A DNA stretch of 64,000 bases from Populus alba (taxonomy: Eukaryota > Streptophyta > Magnoliopsida > Malpighiales > Salicaceae), in the NCBI RefSeq assembly GCF_005239225.2, contig NC_133300.1, positions 14,847,875-14,911,874 of the forward strand, read 5' to 3'. How positions within the stretch are numbered: the first letter of the stretch is position 1; the number at the start of each line of letters is the position of its first letter. Below the pieces are notes generated by a model that saw only the letters and a program-made list of their open reading frames with translations, made no database searches and was not told the DNA's origin. Positions 1-9,588 of this stretch are shown here, one piece after another. Position numbers and translations under genes: made by a program.

Positions 1-815
1 AAAATGGGGTTGGTTGGTTTTACCTACTGGAAGAGAAAAAGGTAAAGATTTTGAAGAAGGACTGCTACTTTTGAAGAAGGACTGCTACTGCTGAAACAAT
101 GAAATTTAACTAAAGAAAAGGGATGTTAGTGTTGAGAAAAAAAAATAAAAATTCAAATCTTTTTCTATTAAGCGTTTTTTTTTTGTTGAGGTTTTTGCAT
201 GGTCTGATTCTCATTTCAGACTACGAAAATGTTGGGATGAAAGAATTTTTTTCAACGGATGGAATGCTAACACGTGGAATGATATGGTCCAGATTTCATC
301 TTGGACTGGGACGGTTTTGAGGGTTTTTTTCTGGGACACTTGGCCCGAAAACGAAAGAAAAGAAACCGGAAATTACGTGTTATTGGACTCTTTGTAATCA
401 TTACTATATTACTGACCAGCGGTCGGGTCAAATCTTTCTTAAATATTAAAAAAGTATTCAAGTGTTATCAATATTTTAATTTTTCAGATGGAAAAAAATG
501 ACTTTACAAGTTTAAAACTAACCGAAGATTAATTGAGAAATTTTTTTCAAGATGATGTATATTTTTTAATATTAAAATAATAATATATTGAATTGATTTA
601 GATTAACTCGAGTTAAAATGTTAAATTCATGACTCGGGTTATGATAGTATGATAACTTTATAGAAAATAAATCAAAACAAATTAAAAAGTTTAATTTCTA
701 ATTAATCAAATATTAAAAAATAAAAAAAAATCAATTAAAATAGAACTTGAAAAACAAATTGAGTTAACTTATTAAACCTGCAACTGAGTTATAATACTGA
801 GATAACTTTCTCAAT
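1..815. other. AT-rich spacer, no gene seen
   Basis: Low-complexity AT-rich sequence. The only open frames are short and without recognisable domains. The part from about 590 to 800 holds degenerate stretches of the type 'gactcgggttatgatag' and 'caactgagttataatac', resembling the repeats at 42.7-43.7 kb, so it is probably decayed repeat. Confidence 0.5.
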
Positions 816-1346
816 ACGAGAGGCAAAGTCCAAGTTCCTGGCCCTTGTCCTCCATGAGATTAAGAATGGCAATCCTATGATTACAATATTCAATAAAGCT
901 CTTGGAATGTTGCTTCCTCACAAATGGGTTACTACCCACCTTCATCTTCTTATAAAGGTTTCCTGCGATCCTCTTCCTCGTATGAATTCATAGATTAACA
1001 AATGCCTTTGCTTATCTGCCACAATATAATTACGAACATACAGAGATTCTGGTAATACAGCCTTCCTTACAGAGACAGCTGCTAAAGGACCAGGTTGAAA
1101 ATGGCAACTCAATATGGTTTCTTGGTTATTCAAATGACATTAGATGCATAAAAGTTTTCTCAGTTATTAATAAAAATGTTGGGATACATCAGCAGTGTTA
1201 ATTTCAAAAAGGTAAAAGGAAAGGTAGAACCCTTTTTTGATCAATTAGGCAATTCACCCGAGCTATACTGTGGGTATGATTCCTACTATGTTTTCTAAGC
1301 GACGCTTCGATAGCTAGAAAATTTCTTAGTGGGAACCCATGATTGA

Positions 1347-1380
<34 letters not shown>
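816..1380. repeat. Duplicated spacer block, copy I
   Basis: Positions 816-1224 are nearly the same as 60700-61144 beside the malate dehydrogenase gene, apart from small deletions and substitutions. Positions 1225-1380 match 29190-29340, including the tract just before an (AT)n microsatellite (about 1358-1381 here). I recognise no coding domain. The block is a marker for the segmental duplications that built this cluster. Confidence 0.75.
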
Positions 1381-1381
<1 letters not shown>

Positions 1382-1410
1382 TATATTCAATAAAATAAAT
1401 CCATCCCAAT

Positions 1411-1620
1411 CCCTTGCAATGGCGTGAATGGAAAACTAAAGGCAGAGTTTTTCCAAGCCTTCAAGTGCTTTACATCAGAAAGTGTCCGAGCTTAACAACA
1501 CTGCCCAACGACCTTCCTTCTTTAGTGGAGCTTGAGATTGCAAAATGTAAGCTTCCCAATGTAAGCTTGAAAAAATGTAAGCTTAACAACACTATGGCTA
1601 ATGATTTTCATAAGTTACAG
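1411..1620 (+). pseudogene. LRR relic of a CC-NBS-LRR-type resistance gene
   Basis: The + frame reads QWREWKTKG, then FPSLQVLYIRKCPSLTTLP, then LPSLVELEIAKC. This is the C-terminal LRR pattern of non-TIR (CNL, RPP13-like/RGA) receptors, in which 'FPxLxxLxIxxCPxL' alternates with 'LPxxLPSLxxLxIxxC'. It is not a TNL-type LRR and lies on the opposite strand to all TNLs here. The reading stays open to 1884 but loses the LRR pattern after about 1600; a short internal duplication ('aaatgtaagctt') occurs at 1540-1585. No NB-ARC or coiled-coil region is present, so it is a stranded fragment. Confidence 0.6.
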
Positions 1621-1964
1621 TTAGAGAAATTGTCTTCTGACTCACAGAGTCTCAGAGTCGATTCATTCCATGGCATCATCAATTTTATATGTCAGGAAAT
1701 TGAAGAGTGGGGTTATGCTTGCACTACTTTACAAAAAAATTGGCATTACTTGTTATCCCCTCGAGTTCTTCCCACTAAATCTTTTCCCTTTGTGGACCAG
1801 AGGAACCTCATGGTGATTGTTCCTTTTCTTCTTAAAACAATGTTTTCCTTTTCCATGGATTTCTCTTTACCTTGCTTATATTGAGATTCACTTTGATGCT
1901 TACGCTTCTTTCTTCTTCTACCTTGTGAAATAGAAACAACCATGTATATATTAATTAATTTTAG

Positions 1965-1969
1965 GTTTG
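1965..1969. repeat. Target-site duplication (left) of the Ty3/gypsy element
   Basis: GTTTG directly before the TG of the 5' LTR; the same five bases follow the CA of the 3' LTR at 7222-7226. Confidence 0.95.
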
Positions 1970-2323
1970 TGATATGAATCACACGTGGAGTACATGTTGA
2001 ATCACACCTGGAGCTACATGTGAAGTGGACCAAGTCAGGAGGATTAATTCAGTAATTGTGAGTAAGGTGTCTGTTGCACTAGAATCGGTCAATTAAATAA
2101 AAGGCTGTTAGTGGGTGCTCCATGTCTTCAGAGCTATTCTGTTAGGAGCCAATCTGTTAGGATTTCCTGTTTTATTGCTATTTTCGTGCTTTGTCAGTTG
2201 TAAGGTTGCTGGCCTATTTAGGCAGCAAACAAGAGGAATAAGATTATCAATCAAGCATTTAAACAATTCTTTCCACTCTGTTATTCTTCTTCTTCTTCTT
2301 GTCTTACCAAATTAATTCTATCA
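1970..2323 (+). repeat. 5' LTR of the chromovirus
   Basis: 354 bp, TGATATGAATC at the left end and TTAATTCTATCA at the right end, matching 6868-7221 throughout as far as I can read. Confidence 0.95.
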
Positions 2324-2324
2324 G

Positions 2325-2336
2325 TGGTATTAGAGC
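2325..2336 (+). other. Primer-binding site (initiator tRNA-Met type)
   Basis: TGGTATTAGAGC, one base from the usual plant TGGTATCAGAGC, one base downstream of the 5' LTR. Confidence 0.85.
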
Positions 2337-2351
2337 TTTTGTTTTCGATTC

Positions 2352-5300
2352 ATGGATACACTTTCGAAATCAAATGCAAAATTCCGAACTGAAGTCACCG
2401 ACATCTTAACCTGTCACGAGTCCAGCTTTGATGAGACAAAACAAGACGTCAATGCGATGAAAACCGAATTGAATGAAATAAAACAAAATTTTTCCCAGGT
2501 TACGTCAACATTGCAAGGTGTCATGGCTGAACTACAAGCTTTTCGACTTAGCCGCCAAGATACTTCCAGAGACAGGGAAGGCAATTTCTTTGAAAGAGGA
2601 GAGACGTCTGGCAGCAGTCCTACCACCATCACACGGCCAGGTTTCGAACGATATCCGAATGCTTTTGACAGAATTCAAAATCAGGCACCTGACAGAATTC
2701 ACCATCAGACTCAACTCAAATTGAATTTTCCGATATATCGTGGTGATGAAGATCCTACCGGGTGGATTTTTAAGGCAGAACAATATTTCGAGTTCAAGGG
2801 AATCGAACTCACGCAGCAAGTGCAATTGGCGTCATTCCATCTTGAAAAGCTTGCCTTACAGTGGTATCGCTGGTTCACAAAGGATAGAGGACCGATGAAT
2901 TGGGCGGAATTCACCAAAGTTATTCTTAAACGCTTTGGCCCAACAGACTACGATGATCCATCAGAAGCTTTGTCTAAGCTAAAGCAAACTACCAGCGTTA
3001 TAGCCTACCAAGAAGTCTTTGAGCGACTCTCACATAAGGTGGACGGGCTGCCTGAGAATTTTTTAATCGGTTCTTTTATTGCAGGTTTAAAGGATGACAT
3101 CCGGATAGATGTACGGGTCAAACAACCGAAGACTCTCTCAGAAACCATCAGTGTAGCCCATCTCATTGAAGAAAGGAATCTGTTGCAACAGAAGCCCAAC
3201 TCCAATTTTCGTTCGGCAATGCCAAACTACAATCATAGGGCACAACCTACAACAACAGTGGGTCTTCTGGGACCACCTCCACTGCAACCTGCCACCCAAC
3301 CACCTGGGAACAAGTTTTCAGGTCCTATTCGGCGCATCACCAGTCAGGAAGCCAAGGAGAGACGAGAGAAGGGGTTATGTTTCTATTGTGATGAAAAATT
3401 CGCTCCTGGACACAGGTGCATCAGGCCACAGTTGTTCATGATGGAAGACATACTCTTTGAGGATTGTCCAGCCGATGTAGACATGGACATTGAGAGTAAT
3501 GGAGAAGAGGCCATTCCAGAAATTTCTTTCCATGCTCTGGCCGGAACAAATCACCCTCAAACCTTTTGGGTGATTGGAAAAGTAGGAAACAAAGAGGTCA
3601 CGGTCCTCATTGATGGAGGAAGTACTCATAACTTCATCGATCAAGCGGTTGTCAGCAAACTGGCGTTACCAGTAATCCGTGACAAGGTGTTTCGGGTGAC
3701 TGTTGGAAACAAAGAAATCATTGAGTGTACAGGGCGCTGTATGGGGCTTCTACTCACTATCCAGGGGTTGCCAATTCGAGCTGATTTTTATGTGTTGCCC
3801 GTTGCTGCATGTCAAGCCGTTTTGGGAGTGCAATGGCTGGAAACATTGGGTCCGATTGAGACAGATTACAAACAACTTAGCATGTCCTTCTGTCATGCAG
3901 GAAAATCACACACCATTCTAGGATTACACCGGTCTGAGTTAGCTCCCATGACAGAAAAGGAGTTGCTGTACCACTCAGGCCCCAGATTTTTTCTTCATAT
4001 GATGTCAACAATAGCCCCGCTGGAACCACCCACGCACATTCCAGCTGACCTGCAGCGGTTGTTAACAGAGTTCGATCATTTGTTCAAGGAGCCCTCCGGG
4101 TTGCCGCCAATACGAAGTCATGATCACCATATTTCTTTACTTCCAAATCAGCCACCGGTCAGCACGCGGCCCTATCGGTACCCCCATTATCAGAAAAATG
4201 AGATAGAAAAATTGGTGAGTGAATTCCTTGAATCCGGCATCATCCGTCCTAGCAGGAGTCCATTTTCGTCACTAGTTCTGTTGATAAAAAAATCTGATGG
4301 CTCGTGGCGGTTTTGCGTGGATTATCGTGCTCTCAACGACATCACAATTAAAGATAAGTTTCCAATTCCAGTTATTGACGAGTTATTGGATGAATTGCAA
4401 GGTGCAAAATATTTTTCGAAGTTAGATTTGAGGTCTGGCTATCATCAAATAAGGGTTTGTGACGACGACATCTCCAAAATTGCCTTCCGCACTCATGACG
4501 GTCATTACGAGTTCCTTGTGATGCCTTTCGGTTTGACTAACGCTCCCGCCACATTCCAGAACTTAATGAATGACATTTTTCAACCTCATTTACGGAGGTT
4601 TGTCTTGGTTTTTTTTGATGATATTCTGGTGTACAACAAGACTTGGGACGAGCATTTACAACACCTTAAAGTGGTCCTCCAACTCCTGACCACTCATCAG
4701 TTGTTTGTCAAAGCATCCAAGTGCCAATTTGGGGTTTTAATGGTTGACTACTTAGGCCACCGAATTTCATGGGAGGGGGTTGCGGTAGACCCCAATAAGA
4801 TCAATTCAGTCCAACAATGGCCTGTGCCGACTTCAGCAAAAGGGGTTCGCGGATTCCTCGGGTTGGCAGGATACTACAGGAAATTCGTCCGTGATTTTGG
4901 TTCAATTGCTGCACCTCTGACACAGCTCTTAACCAAGGATGGATTTCGGTGGACAACTGAATCTCAGGAAGCATTTCTGAAATTGAAGACAGCGCTTATT
5001 ACTCCTCCGGTTTTGCGACTTCCAGATTTTGAGCAGCCCTTTGTTGTCGAATGTGATGCAAGCGGGACAGGTCTGGGAGCTATACTGTCACAAAATGATC
5101 AACCAATTGCGTTCTTTAGTGAAGCCTTGAAAGGGTCGGCAAGGGCACTCTCAACTTACGATAAGGAAATGTTGGCAGTGGTGAAGGCTGTGCGCAAGTG
5201 GCGACCGTATTTGTTGGGCAAACCGTTCGTCATCAAAACCGATCACCAAAGCTTAAAATACTTACTAGAGCAACTTATTTCTACTCCTTCTCAAGCTAGA

Positions 5301-5987
5301 TGGCTGCCCAAACTTATGGGATATGACTATACAATACTGTACAAACGTGGCAGAGATAATCAAGGTCCGGATGCTCTATCTCGTGTCACCTTGCTTCAGT
5401 TTCAGGCCATCACATTATCCTCCGCAAACTGGTGGTCTTCCTTGCAACAAGAGGTAATTGTTAATCCTTACTATGCCACCTTGAGTACGAAGGGTTCCTC
5501 CAATTGTTTTCTCAGAGATGGAGTTTGGATGGAAAATGGTAAAGTCCACTTGAGCCCAAACTCCTCCTTACTGCCTGTAGTATTAGCAGACGCACACTCC
5601 TCGCCGGTTGGAGGACATTTTGGCTATCTTAAAACCATCAACAGGGTCAGCTCAAGTTTTATATGGCCAGGGTTACGCACAGCTGTGAAGGAATTCATCC
5701 GAAATTGCATGGTCTGCCAACGTTGCAAGTATGACACTCTTAAGCCAGCAGGGTTGCTGCAACCCCTTGCTATTCCGGATCGTATTTGGTCTGACATTTC
5801 TATGGATTTCATCGACGGACTACCGTCCTCCCAAGGCCACAATACGATTATGGTGGTAGTCGATCGATTATCAAAATATGCTCATTTTGTGCCTCTCAAG
5901 CATCCTTACACAGCATTATCGGTTGCCAAGGCCTTCGTTGCTAACATTGTGCGGGTTACATGGTATGCCTCTCTCAATTGTCAGTGA
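2352..5987 (+). CDS. Chromovirus gag-pol polyprotein, N-terminal 1211 codons
   Basis: The ATG at 2352 lies 15 bases after the primer site. Domains in order: retrotransposon Gag (about residues 110-270, with 'LEKLALQWYRWF'); a zinc-knuckle-like CFYCDEKFAPGHRC near 343-356, with the His displaced from its usual place; aspartic protease motif LIDGGSTHNF near 419-428 (Asp421); reverse transcriptase with FFDDILVY (Asp756, Asp757); RNase H with ECDASG (Asp902); integrase zinc-binding HHCC region near 1080-1125; and the start of the integrase core with the first catalytic Asp at about 1152 (MDFIDGLP). The frame ends at 5987 because of a one-base gain in the GGG run near 5953-5955. The rest of integrase continues in the next frame. 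The element makes and integrates cDNA copies of itself, if a functional polyprotein is supplied. Confidence 0.93.
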   Translation: MDTLSKSNAKFRTEVTDILTCHESSFDETKQDVNAMKTELNEIKQNFSQVTSTLQGVMAELQAFRLSRQDTSRDREGNFFERGETSGSSPTTITRPGFERYPNAFDRIQNQAPDRIHHQTQLKLNFPIYRGDEDPTGWIFKAEQYFEFKGIELTQQVQLASFHLEKLALQWYRWFTKDRGPMNWAEFTKVILKRFGPTDYDDPSEALSKLKQTTSVIAYQEVFERLSHKVDGLPENFLIGSFIAGLKDDIRIDVRVKQPKTLSETISVAHLIEERNLLQQKPNSNFRSAMPNYNHRAQPTTTVGLLGPPPLQPATQPPGNKFSGPIRRITSQEAKERREKGLCFYCDEKFAPGHRCIRPQLFMMEDILFEDCPADVDMDIESNGEEAIPEISFHALAGTNHPQTFWVIGKVGNKEVTVLIDGGSTHNFIDQAVVSKLALPVIRDKVFRVTVGNKEIIECTGRCMGLLLTIQGLPIRADFYVLPVAACQAVLGVQWLETLGPIETDYKQLSMSFCHAGKSHTILGLHRSELAPMTEKELLYHSGPRFFLHMMSTIAPLEPPTHIPADLQRLLTEFDHLFKEPSGLPPIRSHDHHISLLPNQPPVSTRPYRYPHYQKNEIEKLVSEFLESGIIRPSRSPFSSLVLLIKKSDGSWRFCVDYRALNDITIKDKFPIPVIDELLDELQGAKYFSKLDLRSGYHQIRVCDDDISKIAFRTHDGHYEFLVMPFGLTNAPATFQNLMNDIFQPHLRRFVLVFFDDILVYNKTWDEHLQHLKVVLQLLTTHQLFVKASKCQFGVLMVDYLGHRISWEGVAVDPNKINSVQQWPVPTSAKGVRGFLGLAGYYRKFVRDFGSIAAPLTQLLTKDGFRWTTESQEAFLKLKTALITPPVLRLPDFEQPFVVECDASGTGLGAILSQNDQPIAFFSEALKGSARALSTYDKEMLAVVKAVRKWRPYLLGKPFVIKTDHQSLKYLLEQLISTPSQARWLPKLMGYDYTILYKRGRDNQGPDALSRVTLLQFQAITLSSANWWSSLQQEVIVNPYYATLSTKGSSNCFLRDGVWMENGKVHLSPNSSLLPVVLADAHSSPVGGHFGYLKTINRVSSSFIWPGLRTAVKEFIRNCMVCQRCKYDTLKPAGLLQPLAIPDRIWSDISMDFIDGLPSSQGHNTIMVVVDRLSKYAHFVPLKHPYTALSVAKAFVANIVRVTWYASLNCQ

Positions 5988-6870
5988 TCGTGACCGAGTG
6001 TTTCTCAGCAATTTCTGGCGGTCCCTTTTCCAGTTGCATAACACTGCTCTTTGTTACAGCTCCAGCTATCATCCTCAGTCGGATGGCCAGACCGAGGTAA
6101 TAAATCGTATCCTTGAGCAGTATCTTCGCTGCTACACATATGATAATCCTAAAAAATGGTTGGAGTGGCTGCCATGGGCTGAGTACAGTTACAATACATC
6201 AGTCCATTCTTCAACAAAAATGTCTCTTTTCGAAGCTGTATATGGTGTGTCCCCGCCTTCTATGGTTTCGTATATACCATGTACTGCCAAGGTTCAGGAC
6301 GTGGATGATATGTTGCGTTCAAGGGACGACATTCTTCGTGATCTTCGAAAGAATTTGGTTGCTGCCCAAGTTCGGATGAAGTGTCAGGCTGATCGTCACA
6401 GACGAGAGGTTTCCTTTGAGATAGGGAACTATGTTTATTTACGTCTCCAGCCGTATCGTCAAACATCTGTTGCGTTCCGGAGTTCGTTGAAATTGTCTCC
6501 TCGATTCTTTGGTCCCTTCCAAATTATGGCCAAGATAGGGACTGTGGCATATCGGTTGGACTTGCCCGTGGACGCACAAATTCACAACGTGTTCCATGTG
6601 AGTTTACTAAGGAAACATTTTGGTCCGCTCGAATTACCTATCGTGTCATTACCTCCTGTTTTAGATGATGTCCACATTTTACCAGAACCTGAAGTTATTT
6701 TGGATCGAAGGGTGGTTCAGAAAGGCAAGTATAGACCAAAAACTGAAGTATTGGTTCAATGGAAGGGTGCTGGCCATGAAGATGCAACATGGGAGAACTT
6801 ATGGCGACTGTCCAAATCCTATCCAGATTTTGACCTTGAGGACAAGGTCACTCCAAGGGAGGGGGAATGA
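5956..6870 (+). CDS. Chromovirus integrase C-terminal part and chromodomain (shifted frame)
   Basis: This continues the polyprotein in another frame, which is open from 5878. It carries the second and third integrase catalytic residues (Asp in 'SDRDRVFLSNFW', Glu in 'DGQTEVINR'). The GPF/Y region reads 'PRFFGPFQI', and the C-terminal chromodomain contains 'VLVQWKGAGHEDATWENL'. In the family the chromodomain helps choose chromatin targets for integration. The last four codons before the stop (REGE) are the polypurine tract itself, and the stop TGA at 6868-6870 is the first three bases of the 3' LTR. With only one lesion in an otherwise open 4.5-kb frame, this copy is either freshly disabled or affected by a sequencing error. 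Confidence 0.9.
   Translation, partial: LHGMPLSIVSDRDRVFLSNFWRSLFQLHNTALCYSSSYHPQSDGQTEVINRILEQYLRCYTYDNPKKWLEWLPWAEYSYNTSVHSSTKMSLFEAVYGVSPPSMVSYIPCTAKVQDVDDMLRSRDDILRDLRKNLVAAQVRMKCQADRHRREVSFEIGNYVYLRLQPYRQTSVAFRSSLKLSPRFFGPFQIMAKIGTVAYRLDLPVDAQIHNVFHVSLLRKHFGPLELPIVSLPPVLDDVHILPEPEVILDRRVVQKGKYRPKTEVLVQWKGAGHEDATWENLWRLSKSYPDFDLEDKVTPREGE
6855..6867 (+). other. Polypurine tract
   Basis: AAGGGAGGGGGAA directly before the 3' LTR; it also encodes the end of the polyprotein. Confidence 0.9.
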
Positions 6871-7221
6871 TATGAATCACACGTGGAGTACATGTTGAAT
6901 CACACCTGGAGCTACATGTGAAGTGGACCAAGTCAGGAGGATTAATTCAGTAATTGTGAGTAAGGTGTCTGTTGCACTAGAATCGGTCAATTAAATAAAA
7001 GGCTGTTAGTGGGTGCTCCATGTCTTCAGAGCTATTCTGTTAGGAGCCAATCTGTTAGGATTTCCTGTTTTATTGCTATTTTCGTGCTTTGTCAGTTGTA
7101 AGGTTGCTGGCCTATTTAGGCAGCAAACAAGAGGAATAAGATTATCAATCAAGCATTTAAACAATTCTTTCCACTCTGTTATTCTTCTTCTTCTTCTTGT
7201 CTTACCAAATTAATTCTATCA
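6868..7221 (+). repeat. 3' LTR of the chromovirus
   Basis: 354 bp, same sequence as 1970-2323; followed by the right target duplication GTTTG at 7222-7226. Confidence 0.95.
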
Positions 7222-7226
7222 GTTTG

Positions 7227-7924
7227 TTGGCTTAAGAAGATCATATTAATTAATTCTCCTCTATTTTGTTCTATATTTTTTTCTTTTCAATATTTTTTCT
7301 TACTGTTTATTATTGTGTAACAGACATATTTATTTGTAAGAATGAAGAGTTATGATATTTGATTTTTATTATTAGGATGTAACTCTATATCCTCTTTTTT
7401 TTATATTACTTTTTAATATAAATAATATTACCCATATCCATTTAAAATCCCCCCCCCCCAATTCCTTTATACGTCACCTTTCTATTCTTCATATCTTCTC
7501 TCCCTCCTCTTCCTCGTTCTACATCAATAGAAAAACTGACGAGTTTCTCATTTCTGTTTTCATTATATTTATAGAATTAGTAGCTGGAAAAAACCTCTTG
7601 GAATCTACGGTCACAGAAACACCGAGAAAAAAACGCCAAAATAAAATATACCGATAGCCTAGATTGCAAAATGTGAGTCTTATTACCCCAAACCAAAACC
7701 ATGAGAAAAAACAAGGATCCGTCCTAGCATGATGAAAATCCTTGCTATTTTTTTCCCTCGTGTTGGCTACTTTGATGAACATGCAAACAAGAAGGAAGAT
7801 CACAGGATGTCTTGCAATCACTGCTCACTGTAATTAACAAGGAAAGAAACCAAGAGCTAATAAGAAATTAGATCCATGAAAAACTGACGAAGATCTTCAA
7901 GCTAAACCAAGTTAGATTCTTCCC
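7227..7924. other. 3' flank of TNL-A, non-coding
   Basis: Pyrimidine-rich and AT-rich sequence with a C run at 7450-7459. From about 7570 to 7920 it matches 32190-32540 downstream of TNL-B, so it is the shared 3' flank or 3' UTR of this TNL subfamily. No gene seen. Confidence 0.6.
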
Positions 7925-8270
7925 TAAAACCCAGGCAGCTGCTCAAGCTGCTGCTCAGACAGCTGCTCAAGCAGCAGCTGCTCAGACAAGTGCTCGCCCT
8001 CCCGGATCCAATGGATCCGCTGCCGGAGCTGCTGCTGGAACCCCAGCTGCAGCTCAGACAAGTTGTCGCAGTCCTGGATCCAATGGATCCGCTGCTGGAG
8101 CTGCTGCTGGAGCAGCCGCCACAGCTGCTGGAGCAGCTGGGGCTCTCGCCCCCGCTGCCTCCGCTGCTCGAGCAGCTGGGGCTGCCACTGCCACTTGAGC
8201 AGCTCGATCCGCTGCTGGTGGTGGAGATGGAGATGGAGCTGGAGCTGGAGCTCCCATGCCGCTAAGAGTG
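7925..8270 (-). repeat. GC-rich CAG/CTG repeat: C-terminal tail region of TNL-A
   Basis: Minus-strand sequence built from CAGCTG, GAGCAG and GCTGCT units, homologous in position to the last exon of TNL-B (32524-32764) but longer and more GC-rich. The right part ends in a frame reading [16 protein letters not shown] and a stop, like TNL-B. The 15-bp stretch GGATCCAATGGATCC occurs twice, near 8003 and 8077, showing local duplication. Long open frames on both strands here are by-products of the repeat. Whether this tail was ever spliced onto TNL-A cannot be shown. Confidence 0.55.
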
Positions 8271-8566
8271 AGAAGGAGAAGTCAGAAGTGTTGTGTGTGT
8301 ATATATATAGCTTGGCATAATGGGAACTTTTTCAAACTTTAAAATTATTAATCCCTCCAAACCCAAATGAATAAAAATAATTTCTATCCATATTCAGATT
8401 TGGTAAAGCAGATATCTTTGGTTCAGGTAAAATTGTCATAAAAAAATAGATTAGATAAAAAGGACTATTAATGCTTTTTGGTTGAACTAAACATTCTTTT
8501 TCCCATCCCCACCGCATAGTCAAACTATACATGGAACCGATGTTATAAAGAGCACAGATTTATTAC

Positions 8567-9506
8567 CTTCTCGACCCAGTTGAAATCTCAACTTCACTGA
8601 GAATATTCATCCACCATGGCACCTTCTCCTCGTTTTCCCTTAAATTTTCGATGTTCTTATCAAAGACAATTGTGTAACTCTGTTTGATCATCTATCTTTG
8701 ATTGTTTGACATCATAAGAAATTGGAAACACAGTGTCCGATCTCATCCCATCCATGAATTCAACAATCTTGACAAGTTCTTCAAAGCACCAAGGTAAATA
8801 AGCACAATCCCTGGCAAATATAACAATTGACAGCTCTGATTCTTCAATGGCCTCATAAAGTCTTGATCTAATTGCCATTATTTTCTCTGGTTCCATCTCG
8901 AATGGGATAATAAATCTCTGGGATAGATCTGACTTTAAATAGGTGAAAGCATCACCAGTGTCTGCGACTCTAATGCCAGGGAAAACATTGGCTTTCCATT
9001 GATGGTAAGATGAAGAAGAAGCTAAAGAAGCTTTATATGAAGAAGCTGCTTTTTTGCTTGTAACCATAAAATGGACAGATGGTTGTGATGTAATATATAC
9101 AGAAGATAGCAAACAGACACCAAAATTCTTCACCTTTACTTCTGGCTCATAAGAATGAAATGACAACTCAATGTTGCTAAAGGATGCATGCTTCCATTTT
9201 TTAAGCTCTTTAAGGTAATCAAAAGATAGATAGAATAGCCAAAGATGATCTGATAGAAGTTTGATAGAGTTACAACTAATAGACATCGGGAAAGGATAAT
9301 TCTCTCTTCCATTGGCTTTGAAATGACAAAAAAGAGAAGGACTTTCACCATTTGCACTAAATGCAACACACGCAACAAACCCCATGCTCCAACTAGGCAC
9401 TTGCACATTAATTGAAGATCCCTCCACTTTGATGGTTAAACCAGCCAAGAATTTTATTTCCCTGGAATAGGCGATACTAAATCCAGGTCTTGGATTAGAA
9501 CAAACC
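8567..9506 (-). pseudogene. TNL-A exon 5: C-JID and second TIR-like domain (frameshifted)
   Basis: The part from about 9448 to 8687 is open and contains the post-LRR C-JID ('[18 protein letters not shown]'). A TIR-like domain follows, reading VFPGIRVADTGDAFTYLKSD and later LPWCFEELVKIV, which keeps the Glu that aligns with the TIR catalytic Glu. Against TNL-B two bases are missing near 8680, giving a stop soon after DDQTE. Donor at the low end: GTAATA after 8567. Confidence 0.75.
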
Positions 9507-9588
9507 CTGTACCATGAAAAACCTTAATGTTAGATAGATAAAGGGAGAGGGAGATAAAAAAAAAGTTGGGGTTTGATTAAGAGAAGAC

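Larger units (their letters stand above)
1970..7221 (+). mobile_element. Complete Ty3/gypsy chromovirus LTR retrotransposon (5252 bp)
   Basis: Two 354-bp direct repeats that begin TG and end CA bound the element, and a 5-bp target duplication (GTTTG) flanks it. A methionine-tRNA type primer site follows the 5' LTR and a purine tract precedes the 3' LTR. Inside are gag, protease, reverse transcriptase, RNase H, integrase and a C-terminal chromodomain in one reading frame interrupted by a single-base shift. On reading I found no difference between the two LTRs, which implies a very recent insertion. The short LTRs, single gag-pol frame and chromodomain suggest the Reina-type chromovirus branch; this lineage call is inference. 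Confidence 0.95.

Noticed and set aside
4599..4640. FFDD in place of YxDD at the reverse transcriptase active site
   Set aside because: FFDD is, as far as I know, common in plant Ty3/gypsy elements, so it is not an anomaly.
5940..5990. Programmed ribosomal frameshift in the chromovirus
   Set aside because: The shift falls inside the integrase core, not between gag and pol, and is explained by one extra base in a G run; no slippery signal is needed.
7990..8265. Leu/Pro/Glu-rich + frame and Ala/Pro-rich minus frame
   Set aside because: Both are readings of the CAG/CTG repeat region; open frames on all strands are expected from such repeats.
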